DNA of 64,000 nucleotides from the NCBI GenBank assembly GCA_016717345.1, contig JADKFR010000004.1:301563-365562 (forward strand), in the 5' to 3' direction. Each line of letters opens with the position of its first letter. Within the stretch, counting starts at the first letter, position 1. Positions 27,909-36,736 of this stretch are shown piece by piece. Below the pieces are notes generated by a model. That model did not search any database. It was not told the origin of the DNA and was given only the letters and a program-made list of their open reading frames with translations. The stretch is from Propionibacteriaceae bacterium. GTDB lineage: Bacteria > Actinomycetota > Actinomycetes > Propionibacteriales > Propionibacteriaceae. The position numbers and the translations under genes are program-made.

Positions 27909-27914
27909 AGCCTA
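27909..27914 (-). promoter_or_regulatory. -10 element of the DUF4126 operon, leaderless arrangement
   Basis: Read leftward, TAGGCT is followed by GCCGCC and ATG. The hexamer is identical to the ones before gltX and the GNAT gene. Confidence 0.48.
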
Positions 27915-27981
27915 GCTTCGCCCACCGCAGGTCCGGGTACCGCGACCGGGGTCGAGTCGACCGGGCCGGGAGGGGTGGGGC

Positions 27982-30771
27982 TCAGCCGGTGGCGGTCGGG
28001 GGAAGGTGCCTGGCCAGGAGTTCGGCGAGGGTGACGGCCCGGCGCTGCGTCAGGTCGGAGACCTGCTTTCGGCACGAAAAGCCATCGGCCACGACGATGG
28101 CCGTGGGATCCGCCCGCAGGGCCGGCAGCAAGCTGTCTTCGGCCACCGCCACGCTCACGTCGTAGTGGCCGGCCTCGACACCGAAGTTGCCGGCCAGACC
28201 GCAGCAACCGCCGAGGGTGGTGACGCTGGCCCCCGTCCGTCGCAACAGCGCGGCATCGGCCTCCCAGCCCAGGACGGCCGCCTGGTGACAGTGGGGCTGG
28301 ACGATCAGGTGGTGCCCGGTGAGATCCGGCGCCGAGTAGCCGGGCAGTTCCCGCAGCAGTTCAGCCAGTGTGCGGGTGGCCGCCGCCACCTCCGCGAGCC
28401 GCGGATCGTCCACCAGGTCGGCGGCGTCGCTCCGCCAGACGGCCAGGCAGGACGGTTCCACCCCCAGGATCGGCATCCGCACCGCGTACGGGTGGAGCAC
28501 GTCGATCGCCGCGCGCAGGTGGGAGGCGGCGGCGTCACGCTGGCCGGTGGTGATCCAGGTCAGCCCGCAGCAGGCCGGCTCCTCGATCAGGTGGGGCGCG
28601 AAGCCGGCGTCGAGCAGGACGGTGAGCAGCGCCGGCAGGTGGGTGCCGGTGAAGGCATCGCTGAACGAGTCGATCCACAGCGCCACCGGACGGCCCGCAC
28701 CGGTGGGAACGGAAAGGCTGCGTCGCAGCGGACGGACGGCGAACGCGGGCAGCGATCGCCGCTGGTCGATCCCGGCGACCCAGCGGGCGAGGTGGACGAT
28801 CCCTGGGACCCGCAGCGCGGCATTGACCAGCGCCGCCAGCCCGGGAACGCCGGTGACCAGCCGACCCCAGCGGGGCAACTGGCCCAGCGCGTAGTGGCTG
28901 CGGGGGCGAAGCCGTCCCCGCCACGCCTCGTCGAGCACGCGTGACTTGGCCGCCGCGAGATCAACGCCGGTGGGGCAGTCACGCGCGCAGCCCTTGCAGG
29001 CCAGGCACAGTTCCAGGGCCTCGGCCACCTCGGGGGCTCGGAAGCCTCCGGTGATGACGTCTGCGGCCAGCATTTCCTGCAACGCCCGGGCCCGGCCGCG
29101 GGTGGAGTCGGGTTCGTTCCGGGTCGCGCGGAAGGAGGGGCACATCAGGTCGGCAGCGGTCCCCTCCGGGCTGACGCAACGGCCGACCCCGGTGCAGCGG
29201 TGGACCGCGGCGGTCAGTTCCGGGTGGGCGAGTGCCAGCCCGGAGTGGTGGACGGCGGAGAGCCGCAGGTGCGCATCCAGCGGCGCGGGGTCGACGATCA
29301 CGCCAGGGTTCAGCAGGTTCTCAGGGTCGAACAGGTGCTTGACTGCGGCGAACAGCCGGATTGCTGCGGGGGAGTACATCCGCGGCAACAGTTCGGAGCG
29401 GGCCCGGCCGTCCCCATGTTCGCCGGACATCGACCCGCCGTGGCCGGCGACCAGCTCCGCGGCGTCGTGGAGGAAGGCGCGCAGCACGGCAGCGCCCTGG
29501 GGGCGGTCCAGCGGGAAGTCGATCCGGGCGTGCACGCAGCCCTCACCGAAGTGGCCGTAGGGCAGGGCGTGCAGGCCGTGGTTGGTCAACAGCGCGTCGA
29601 GGTCGCGCAGGTAGGCGCCCAGGTGGGCGGGCGGGACGGCCGAGTCCTCCCAGCCGGGGTGCGCCAGGGTGTCCAGGCTGACCGCCGCCAGCCCCGCCCC
29701 GTCCGAACGGATCCGCCACAGCGTCGCGGCCTCGTCGGGGCGGTCGACGATCCTGCCCTCCAGCGCGGCGGAGGCCGCGAGCAGGGCCCTGGCTCGGGAT
29801 CGAACCTCACCACGATCGTCGCCGGCCAGTTCGAGGAACAGCCACCCGTCCCCGCGCGGCAGCGTCGGCACGCTGGCGGGTCCGAAGCGTCGGGCGACGA
29901 CCTCGGTGATCCGGCGGTCCAGGCCCTCGCAGGCGACCGGACGGAACCGGAGCAGGGTGCTCACGTCGTCGGCGGCATCGGCCATGCTGGGATAGCCGAG
30001 CGCCACCAGGAGGGTGAAGGGAACGTCGCGCACCAGCCGCATCTCGGCGCCGGTGACGACGGCCAGCGTCCCCTCGGAGCCGGCCAGGAAGCTGGCCACG
30101 TCGAAGCCGCGCTCGGGGAGCAGGTGTTCCAGGCTGTACCCAGAGATCTGGCGCGAGAACGTCCCGAACTCGGTGCGGATGACGCCGAGGTTGTCGGCCA
30201 CCAGTCGTCGCAGCCCCTGCAGGGTGGGGGAGGTGGCGGCCCGGAGGTCGGCGCGGGAGTCGACTCTCAGGCTCTCACCGGCGCCGGTGATGACATCGAG
30301 GGCGACGATGTTGTCAGCAGTGCGCCCGTACCCCAGGGCCCGCGGCCCGCAGGCGTTGTTGCCGATCATTCCGCCGATCGTGCAGCGGCTGTGGGTGGAG
30401 GGGTCAGGGCCGAAACGCAGGCCGTGGGGGGTGGCGGCCCGCTGGAGTCGGGCGTGGACGACGCCGGGCTGGACGGTGGCGGTCGCGGTGTCGGCGTTGA
30501 GGGCGAGCACCTGGTCGAGGTGGCGGGAGGTGTCGATCACCAGGCCGGGTCCGACCGCATTCCCGGCGCAGGAGGTGCCGGCGCCGCGCATGGTGAGCGG
30601 CAGGTGCTCCCGGCGGGCCAGCTCGACCAGCGCGTGCAGGTCGTCGACGGCCAGTGGCCGGGCGACGGCCTGGGGGACGACCCGGTAGAGCGAGGCGTCG
30701 GCGGCGTACAGCGCCCTGGTCAGCGCGCTGGTATCGAGCGCTGTCGCGGCGGTGGTGGGCGGCCGGGTCAT
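27982..30771 (-). CDS. FAD-linked oxidase / Fe-S dehydrogenase fusion, D-lactate dehydrogenase type
   Basis: 929 residues in three parts. The N-terminal FAD-binding domain of the vanillyl-alcohol oxidase type has TMRGAGTSCAGNAVGPGLVI and RCTIGGMIGNNACGPRALGY. The FAD-linked C-terminal domain has GHFGEGCVHARIDFPL and GSMSGEHGDGRARSELL. The last part has ferredoxin-type Fe-S sites (CTGVGRCVS, then CLACKGCARDCPTG) and cysteine-rich CCG-type sites (EEPACCGLTW, GGCCGLAGNFG). It likely oxidises D-lactate or a related 2-hydroxy acid and passes electrons to the membrane quinone pool. ATG 30771 is used; ATG 30780 would add three residues. Confidence 0.88.
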   Translation of the reverse strand: MTRPPTTAATALDTSALTRALYAADASLYRVVPQAVARPLAVDDLHALVELARREHLPLTMRGAGTSCAGNAVGPGLVIDTSRHLDQVLALNADTATATVQPGVVHARLQRAATPHGLRFGPDPSTHSRCTIGGMIGNNACGPRALGYGRTADNIVALDVITGAGESLRVDSRADLRAATSPTLQGLRRLVADNLGVIRTEFGTFSRQISGYSLEHLLPERGFDVASFLAGSEGTLAVVTGAEMRLVRDVPFTLLVALGYPSMADAADDVSTLLRFRPVACEGLDRRITEVVARRFGPASVPTLPRGDGWLFLELAGDDRGEVRSRARALLAASAALEGRIVDRPDEAATLWRIRSDGAGLAAVSLDTLAHPGWEDSAVPPAHLGAYLRDLDALLTNHGLHALPYGHFGEGCVHARIDFPLDRPQGAAVLRAFLHDAAELVAGHGGSMSGEHGDGRARSELLPRMYSPAAIRLFAAVKHLFDPENLLNPGVIVDPAPLDAHLRLSAVHHSGLALAHPELTAAVHRCTGVGRCVSPEGTAADLMCPSFRATRNEPDSTRGRARALQEMLAADVITGGFRAPEVAEALELCLACKGCARDCPTGVDLAAAKSRVLDEAWRGRLRPRSHYALGQLPRWGRLVTGVPGLAALVNAALRVPGIVHLARWVAGIDQRRSLPAFAVRPLRRSLSVPTGAGRPVALWIDSFSDAFTGTHLPALLTVLLDAGFAPHLIEEPACCGLTWITTGQRDAAASHLRAAIDVLHPYAVRMPILGVEPSCLAVWRSDAADLVDDPRLAEVAAATRTLAELLRELPGYSAPDLTGHHLIVQPHCHQAAVLGWEADAALLRRTGASVTTLGGCCGLAGNFGVEAGHYDVSVAVAEDSLLPALRADPTAIVVADGFSCRKQVSDLTQRRAVTLAELLARHLPPTATG

Positions 30772-30854
30772 GGTCCCCATCGTCCCAGATGCCGCGGTCT
30801 GCGGTCGGTGCGCAGGGCCCGCGTTCGGGTCGGGGCGGTCCCTTCGCCGAGGTC

Positions 30855-30885
30855 TTGACGGACGGTCGGGAGCCGGGGCTATAGT
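30855..30885 (+). promoter_or_regulatory. Promoter of the mutagenesis operon
   Basis: TTGACG (30855-30860) and TATAGT (30880-30885) are separated by 19 bp, close to the sigma-70-type consensus and the best promoter in the window. The predicted start falls at about 30892, at the edge of the LexA box. Confidence 0.6.
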
Positions 30886-30892
30886 GGAGGAA

Positions 30893-30908
30893 TCGAATAG
30901 TTGTTCGA
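30893..30908 (+). promoter_or_regulatory. LexA (SOS) operator
   Basis: TCGAATAGTTGTTCGA matches the actinobacterial SOS box TCGAAC-N4-GTTCGA at 11 of 12 defined positions. It starts 7 nt after the -10, so bound LexA would block initiation. An overlapping palindrome, GTTCG-ATAA-CGAAC, lies at 30903-30916. The genes downstream are exactly those expected under LexA: a DnaE2-like polymerase and DinB. Confidence 0.8.
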
Positions 30909-31030
30909 TAACGAACCTATCGATACGAGTCAGGGGAAGGCTCGCAACAGCCCCGGCACGGATGGTCTCGACCCCCATCCGTCGCCGGGGTCTGTCTTCC
31001 GCCCCTCCTGCACACCGGGGAGGGGTGGAC

Positions 31031-31354
31031 GTGCGCAGGTACGACGAACAGATCGATGTTCGGCCCGGGTTGGTGGCCGGGACGGATGGCCCTGCCCAGT
31101 TCGTGTGGCGACGTCGGCTGTGGCGGGTGACCGAGGTGCAGACCCGCTGGGTGGAGACCGCCGACTGGTGGAACAGCCCCCAGGTCCGGGCCGCGCGCGG
31201 GGACTCAGAAGACGCTGACGGTGGTGACCTCCTCCGCGAAGAGGAGATCTGGCGGGTGGTGGCCAGTCCCGGCCGCGAACGCGACGCGGGCGTCTACGAA
31301 CTCGCCCACGCCTGGGGGAGCGGACGTTGGATGTTGCGAGCGGTGGTGGACTGA
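31031..31354 (+). CDS. DUF6504-family protein
   Basis: 107 residues, first gene behind the LexA box. VRRYDEQIDVRPG at the start, then PAQFVWRRRLWRVTEVQTRW, two Trp-rich strands, EEIWRVVASPG and a GRWMLRAVVD end match the small DUF6504 proteins usually encoded beside actinobacterial translesion polymerases. Function unknown; the Trp-rich beta sandwich could bind DNA or a polymerase. GTG 31031 has AGGGG 5 nt upstream; another GTG lies at 31025. Shares one base with the next gene. Confidence 0.78.
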   Translation: MRRYDEQIDVRPGLVAGTDGPAQFVWRRRLWRVTEVQTRWVETADWWNSPQVRAARGDSEDADGGDLLREEEIWRVVASPGRERDAGVYELAHAWGSGRWMLRAVVD

Positions 31355-31752
31355 TGGACGGGCCGGAACCAGGTGGGTTGAGCCGGGCTGAGGCGGCGCT
31401 GCTGGCTGCCGACCTCGCCGAGGCCCCGGCGGAACGCTACTGCCAGGCCCATCTGGCCGCCCTGCGGGTGGCCGCGGTGATTCTCGCCGTCCGGGCGCCC
31501 CGGCTGCGGGGGCGCGGTCCCGGCTCGCGCAACGTCTGGCAGGTGATCGGCCAGGTGGCTCCCGAGTACGCCGAATGGGCAGGGTTCTTCGCCACCACCC
31601 AGCTCAAGCAGCAGGCGGTCGCTGCCGGGGCGACCGCGATCGTCACGGCGCGTGAGGCCGATGACCTGGCCCGCGACGCCCGGCTGTTCTGTGACCAGGT
31701 GGCCTTGTGGGTGCCCCGGGCCCAGGCGCGCTCCGCCCGGGGTGCGGGATGA
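31354..31752 (+). CDS. HEPN-domain protein, SAV_6107 type
   Basis: 132 residues, mostly helical. RYCQAHLAALRVAAVILAVR, NVWQVIGQVAPEYAEWAGFF and a C-terminal helix with AREADDLARDARLFCDQVAL fit the SAV_6107-like HEPN group, which is repeatedly found between DUF6504 and dnaE2/dinB genes in Actinobacteria. No RNase-type Rx4-6H motif is evident, so nuclease activity is doubtful. Overlaps dnaE2 by 4 nt. Confidence 0.75.
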   Translation: MDGPEPGGLSRAEAALLAADLAEAPAERYCQAHLAALRVAAVILAVRAPRLRGRGPGSRNVWQVIGQVAPEYAEWAGFFATTQLKQQAVAAGATAIVTAREADDLARDARLFCDQVALWVPRAQARSARGAG

Positions 31753-34700
31753 ACGATCCCTTCGTCCACCTGCGAGTGGCCTCGGGGTATTCGCTGCAGT
31801 ACGGCGCCTCCTCCCCGGCGGCCCTGGTCGAGGCCGCGGCCGCAGCCGAGATGGACACCCTCGCCCTCACCGACCGGGGTGGGCTCTATGGGGCGATCCG
31901 GTTCGCCACCGCCTGCGCCAGGAGCGGGATCGCTCCGGTGGTGGGCGCCGACCTGGCGATGGCGCCGCTGCGTCCCGCCGCGCGGCGGCGTCCGTCCACC
32001 CCGGCGAAAGGCGGTGCGGTGCGCGACGTCCGGCTGCCCCGGGCGGTGGTGCTGGCGACCTCCCGGATCGGATGGGCTTCGCTGTGCCGGTTACTGAGCG
32101 CCACCCACGCCGCCGGGCAACGGGGTGAGCCGGTCTGCACCCATGAACTGATCGGCGCGCACGGTCGCGACCTGCTGGTGATGCTGGGGGCCGATTCCCG
32201 GGTGGGGGCTGCGCTGGGCGCCGGTGATGAGGCCGCCGCCGAGGCCGAACTGGTGCGCTGGCGCGACGTCGTCGAACCCCACCAGTTGGTGCTGGCCGTC
32301 ACCCACCATCAGGTGCCCGGAACGGGCCCCGGGTCGGGGGCGCTGGCGGGGCGGATGCTTGCGTGGGCCGATCGGCACCGCGTGGTGGGAGTGCTCAGCC
32401 ACGACGTGAGAATGGCGGCCAAGCACCTGGCGCCAACCCTTGACGTGCTGGATTCGGCTCGGCGGCTGGTGCCGCTGGATTCCCGCAACGTCGATCGCCG
32501 CAACGCAGAGGGTTACCTGAAGTCGGGTAAGGAGATGATGCCGCTGGCCGAAACGGTATCCGCGCTGGCCGGACGTCGAGACGCCGAACAGCTCATCGCC
32601 GACACCCGCATGGTCGCCATCCGCTCCCGGCTCGACCCGCGGGCCGACATCGGCCTGGGGGAGATCCACCTGCCCGAGTTCGAGGTACTCGGTGGGACGG
32701 GCGGCGACGCCGCAGGCGAGCTGTACCGGCGATGTGAGGCCGGTCTGACCCAGCGGTACGGCACCCCGGACGGGCGCGTGCTGGGTCGGTTGGCCGAAGA
32801 GTTGGACATCATCAACCACCTGGGCTTCGCTTCGTACTTTCTCACGGTGGCCGATGTCACCGTGGCGATCCGGGAGTTGGGGATCCGCTCAGCGGCCCGT
32901 GGTTCGGGTGCCGGCAGCCTGGTCAACTACCTGTTGGGGATCTCCGGGGTGGACCCGATCCGGCACGGGTTGTTGATGGAACGCTTCCTTTCCCCGCTGC
33001 GGGCGGCGTTGCCCGACATCGACCTCGATGTCGAATCCGCCCGGCGCACCGAGGTCTACGACAAGATCCTGGAGCTCTTCGGCACCGAGCGGGTGGCGTG
33101 CGTGGCGATGGTCGACACCTACCGCGTCCGGCATGCCGTCCGCGACGTCGGTGCGGCGCTCAGCCTGCCGCCGCGCGAGATCGATGCGATCGCCACCGCC
33201 TTCCCGCACATCCGGGCCCGCGATGCCCGCGCCGCCCTGCGCGACCTGCCCGAGCTGCGGGCGGCCGGGCTGGGGGAGAAGCGCCTCGACGTCCTGTTCT
33301 GCCTGGTGGAGTCCCTCGACGGGCTCCCGCGTCATCTCGCCCTGCATCCGTGCGGGGTGCTGCTGTCGGATCGCACCCTGGGAGACCGCACTCCGATTGA
33401 AGCCAGCTTCGGCGGTTATCCGATGAGCCAGTTCGACAAGGACGACGTGGAGGCGATCGGGCTGCTGAAGCTCGACGTGCTGGGTATCCGAATGCAGTCC
33501 TCGATCGCGCACGCGCTGGGCGAGATCCAGCGGGTGGAGGGCGAGCGAGTGGATCTCGACATCCTGAGCCCGTACGACGACCCGCAGACCTACGACATGA
33601 TCGCCAAGTCGGTCACGCTGGGCTGCTTTCAGATCGAATCCCCTGGCCAGCGCGAACTGATCGGCAAGTTCGGCCCGGCCGATTTCGGCGACATCATTAT
33701 CGACATCTCGCTGTTCCGGCCCGGGCCGGTGAAGTCCGGCATGGTGATCCCCTTCCTGGAGGCCAGGCAGGGCTGGCGGAAGGCCAGCTATCTGCACCCC
33801 GACCTCGAGCCGGTGCTGGCCGAAACCGGTGGGGTGGTGGTCTTCCATGAGCAGATCATCCAGATCATCGCGGTGGTCACCGGATGCACCCTCGCCCAAG
33901 GGGACGAGGCGCGACGGGCGCTCGGCAACCTCCAGGCGAAGGAGGACGTGAAGCGCTGGTTCTTCCCGGCCGCTTCCCGCCGCGGCTACTCCGCGGAGGT
34001 GATCGGGAAGATCTGGTTCATCCTGGAGTCCTTCGCTTCCTTCGGGTTCTGCAAGGCGCACGCTGCCGCCTTCGCGCTGCCCACCTACCAGTCGGCCTGG
34101 CTGAAAGCCCACTACCCGGCCCATTTCCTGGCCGGCGTGCTCACGCACGACCCGGGGATGTACCCCAAGCGGTTGATCCTCGAGGAGGCCCGTCGGCTCG
34201 GGGTGGAGATTCTCGGCCTGGACGTGAACCGTAGTGAGGTCGACTATCGGGTCGAGAAGCTGGAGGAATTCCCCCCGGGGGTCAGGAACCGGTTCCGGAT
34301 GGCGGGCTCCCCGGAGATGGCCGGGGAGCCGTTATCCGATCCAGCGGGCGTGGCGCGGTACCCCGTCCGACTCACCCCCGGCCATGGCCTGCCGGACGGA
34401 CGCGGCTACGGCATCAGACTGGGGTTGGCGGACGTGAAGGGGATCAGTCAGGTCGAACTGACGCGAATCGTCGCCGGACGGCCGTACGCCTCGCTGACCG
34501 ACTTCTGGCGGCGCACCGGCAATTCCTCGCCGGTCACCGAGCGGCTGGTGCTCGCGGGGGCCTTCGACGAGTTGTACGACATCGGCTCCGGCGGCACGGT
34601 GGGCCGCCGGGGTCGGGTCACGCGACGGGACCTGCTGCTGAGCGTCTCCGACCTGGAACGGGCGGCGCGGGTGGATCGCCGCGGCGCCGGTCGCGCTCGC

Positions 34701-35459
34701 GGCCTGGGAGTCTCCGGCCAGTCCGGGGACGCCGGCCGCCGGGCCGAGATCCAGCTGCCGTTGGAGTTCGTCAGTGCCGCCGACCGCGGCGACGTGGTGT
34801 CCACCGGGCTTCCCGAACTGAGTGACAGCGAGCGGCTGGCCGCGGAGTTGGAGATCATCGGGCTGGACGCCAGTCATCACGTACTGAGCGACCAGTTGGA
34901 GTTCCTGACCGCCGTGGGGGTGACCTTCTCGGCCGACCTGCTCAGTCGTCGTTCCCGCAGCGAAGTGCTGATCGCAGGGGTGAAGGTCGCCACCCAGACC
35001 CCGCCGGTGCGTTCGGGTAGGCGGGTGATCTTCCTCACCCTCGATGACAGCACCGGGCCGGCCGATGCCACCTTCTTCGAGGACGTCCAGGGTCCCTACG
35101 CGGCCACCGTCTTCGGTTGTTGGCAGTTGGTGGTGCGTGGCGAGCTCCGCCGAGCCGGCCCGCGCGGGGTCTCCGTGCTGGCCAACGGCTGTTGGGACCT
35201 CACCCAGTTGCAGGCTCGTTACAGCCAGGTCTTCGACGAGACCGGCGACGCCGGCGCGGCGTTGGCTGCGGTCCAGGAGGTGATGGCAGTGGTTCCCGAA
35301 GGCTTCGGGGTCGGGGACGAAGCCGGACGCCGCCGGATGCTGGTGCACCCCAGTGGTTTCCGGCAATCGCCCTACGCCGACGTCAAGCCGGCCGGCGGGT
35401 CGGTTGAGGCCGCCCCCCGCAAACTGTGGCACTCCTCACCGGGGAGCGCCGGACGATGA
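31749..35459 (+). CDS. dnaE2: DNA polymerase III alpha subunit, error-prone DnaE2-like
   Basis: 1236 residues of C-family polymerase. The N-terminal PHP domain reads FVHLRVASGYSLQYG, lacking the His cluster of active PHP nucleases. The catalytic palm has LPDIDLDVES (residues about 420-430). Later come VVVFHEQIIQIIAVVTGCTL and SFASFGFCKAHAAAFALPTY of the fingers/beta-binding region. RRAEIQLPLEF near residue 1000 sits where alpha subunits carry a clamp-binding peptide, and an OB domain follows. Its SOS operon with dinB indicates a mutagenic lesion-bypass role and not the replicative one. ATG 31749 overlaps the HEPN stop. Confidence 0.85.
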   Translation: MNDPFVHLRVASGYSLQYGASSPAALVEAAAAAEMDTLALTDRGGLYGAIRFATACARSGIAPVVGADLAMAPLRPAARRRPSTPAKGGAVRDVRLPRAVVLATSRIGWASLCRLLSATHAAGQRGEPVCTHELIGAHGRDLLVMLGADSRVGAALGAGDEAAAEAELVRWRDVVEPHQLVLAVTHHQVPGTGPGSGALAGRMLAWADRHRVVGVLSHDVRMAAKHLAPTLDVLDSARRLVPLDSRNVDRRNAEGYLKSGKEMMPLAETVSALAGRRDAEQLIADTRMVAIRSRLDPRADIGLGEIHLPEFEVLGGTGGDAAGELYRRCEAGLTQRYGTPDGRVLGRLAEELDIINHLGFASYFLTVADVTVAIRELGIRSAARGSGAGSLVNYLLGISGVDPIRHGLLMERFLSPLRAALPDIDLDVESARRTEVYDKILELFGTERVACVAMVDTYRVRHAVRDVGAALSLPPREIDAIATAFPHIRARDARAALRDLPELRAAGLGEKRLDVLFCLVESLDGLPRHLALHPCGVLLSDRTLGDRTPIEASFGGYPMSQFDKDDVEAIGLLKLDVLGIRMQSSIAHALGEIQRVEGERVDLDILSPYDDPQTYDMIAKSVTLGCFQIESPGQRELIGKFGPADFGDIIIDISLFRPGPVKSGMVIPFLEARQGWRKASYLHPDLEPVLAETGGVVVFHEQIIQIIAVVTGCTLAQGDEARRALGNLQAKEDVKRWFFPAASRRGYSAEVIGKIWFILESFASFGFCKAHAAAFALPTYQSAWLKAHYPAHFLAGVLTHDPGMYPKRLILEEARRLGVEILGLDVNRSEVDYRVEKLEEFPPGVRNRFRMAGSPEMAGEPLSDPAGVARYPVRLTPGHGLPDGRGYGIRLGLADVKGISQVELTRIVAGRPYASLTDFWRRTGNSSPVTERLVLAGAFDELYDIGSGGTVGRRGRVTRRDLLLSVSDLERAARVDRRGAGRARGLGVSGQSGDAGRRAEIQLPLEFVSAADRGDVVSTGLPELSDSERLAAELEIIGLDASHHVLSDQLEFLTAVGVTFSADLLSRRSRSEVLIAGVKVATQTPPVRSGRRVIFLTLDDSTGPADATFFEDVQGPYAATVFGCWQLVVRGELRRAGPRGVSVLANGCWDLTQLQARYSQVFDETGDAGAALAAVQEVMAVVPEGFGVGDEAGRRRMLVHPSGFRQSPYADVKPAGGSVEAAPRKLWHSSPGSAGR

Positions 35460-36655
35460 GCCCGCCGAACCAGCCGAGCCGGCCACGTGAACGGGTCGTC
35501 ATGCACATCGACATGGATGCCTTCTACGCTTCGGTCGAGCAGCGTCGCCGTCCAGACCTCGCCAGTGTCCCGATGTGGGTCGGGGGGGCCGAGCGGGGAG
35601 TGGTGCTGTCGGCCAACTACGCTGCTCGCGCCTACGGGGTCAGTGGCGGGATGTCCTCGACCCGGGCCCGTCGGCTGTGCCCGATGGCGGTCAGCCTCCC
35701 GCCTGACTTCGACACCTACACCCAGGTGTCGCGGGGAATCGTCGCGGTGCTGCAGAGCGTCACCCCGGCGGTGGAGAGTGCGTCGATCGATGAGGCCTAT
35801 CTCGACGTCTCGGGTGCGATCCGGCAATGGGGTTCGGTGTCCGCCATCGGGGAGCATCTGCGAGCACTGGTTCATGACGAGCAGGGCATCACCTGTTCGG
35901 TGGGGATCGGACCCAACAAGCTGGTCGCCAAAATGGCCTCGAACGCCGCCAAGCCCGATGGGCTGGTCGAAGTCCCCGCCGCCCAGGTGGTGGCCTTCCT
36001 GCACCCCCAGCCGGTGGAACATCTGGTCGGGGTGGGTCAGAGCACCACCGCCGCGCTGCACCGGCTCGGCGTCTACACCATCGCGGAGTTGGCCTATCTG
36101 CCGCGCACCACCCTGCAGCGAGCCTTCGGGCCGCGGCAGGGGGCGCTGCTCTCCGAACTGGCCTGGGGACGGGATGCCGCCCGGGTGGTGGCCCGTCCCG
36201 GCGAGCGGGGAGTCGGCTGCCAGGAGACCTTCGCCCGCGACACCGACGATCCGGCCACGGTGCGTGCCGAACTGCTCCGGGTGGCGGTCACCGTGGGTGG
36301 CCGGATGCGTGCGGCCAGGGTGCTGGGACGCTCGGTCACGCTCAACCTGCGGTTCTCCGATTTCACGACGCTCTCCTCGGCCATGACCCTGCCGACGCCC
36401 ACTGACATCACCGACGACCTGTACGACGCGGCACTGTCGCTGTACGCCCGGCTGCACCTGCAACGGGCCAGGATCCGTCGGGTGGGGATCCGGGTCGAGG
36501 GACTGGTGGATCGGAATGCGGTCGCCCTGCAACCAGCGCTCGACGAGCCCGAGCGTGGGTGGCGTGACGCCGATCAGGCAACCGATCAGGTGATCCGCAG
36601 GTTCGGGCCGCACGCGGTCCAGCGAGCGGTGTTGACCAGGCAGCGGCGAGCGTAG
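35456..36655 (+). CDS. dinB: DNA polymerase IV, Y-family
   Basis: 399 residues. Metal-binding Asp19 lies in MHIDMDAFYASVE; Asp112 and Glu113 lie in SIDEAYLD, so the protein is catalytically competent. This separates it from ImuB, the inactive Y-family partner in mycobacterial imuA'-imuB-dnaE2 cassettes. The steric-gate region reads SANYAARAYGVSGGM, and SVGIGPNKLVAKMAS leads into the thumb. The C-terminus ends VLTRQRRA with no canonical QLxLF clamp motif. ATG 35456 overlaps the dnaE2 stop by four bases. Confidence 0.92.
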   Translation: MSPPNQPSRPRERVVMHIDMDAFYASVEQRRRPDLASVPMWVGGAERGVVLSANYAARAYGVSGGMSSTRARRLCPMAVSLPPDFDTYTQVSRGIVAVLQSVTPAVESASIDEAYLDVSGAIRQWGSVSAIGEHLRALVHDEQGITCSVGIGPNKLVAKMASNAAKPDGLVEVPAAQVVAFLHPQPVEHLVGVGQSTTAALHRLGVYTIAELAYLPRTTLQRAFGPRQGALLSELAWGRDAARVVARPGERGVGCQETFARDTDDPATVRAELLRVAVTVGGRMRAARVLGRSVTLNLRFSDFTTLSSAMTLPTPTDITDDLYDAALSLYARLHLQRARIRRVGIRVEGLVDRNAVALQPALDEPERGWRDADQATDQVIRRFGPHAVQRAVLTRQRRA

Positions 36656-36736
36656 TCAACCGGTGGTTTCGTAAAGCCCCCGGGGCGCCTAGACTTGACC
36701 TACACTTCGTCCACGACGCAAACCAGGGAGGCGGGC

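Noticed and set aside
29200..30858. 552-codon plus-strand open frame opposite the FAD/Fe-S dehydrogenase
   Set aside because: Gly/Gln/Val-rich antisense reading; the minus-strand protein has clear FAD and Fe-S signatures.
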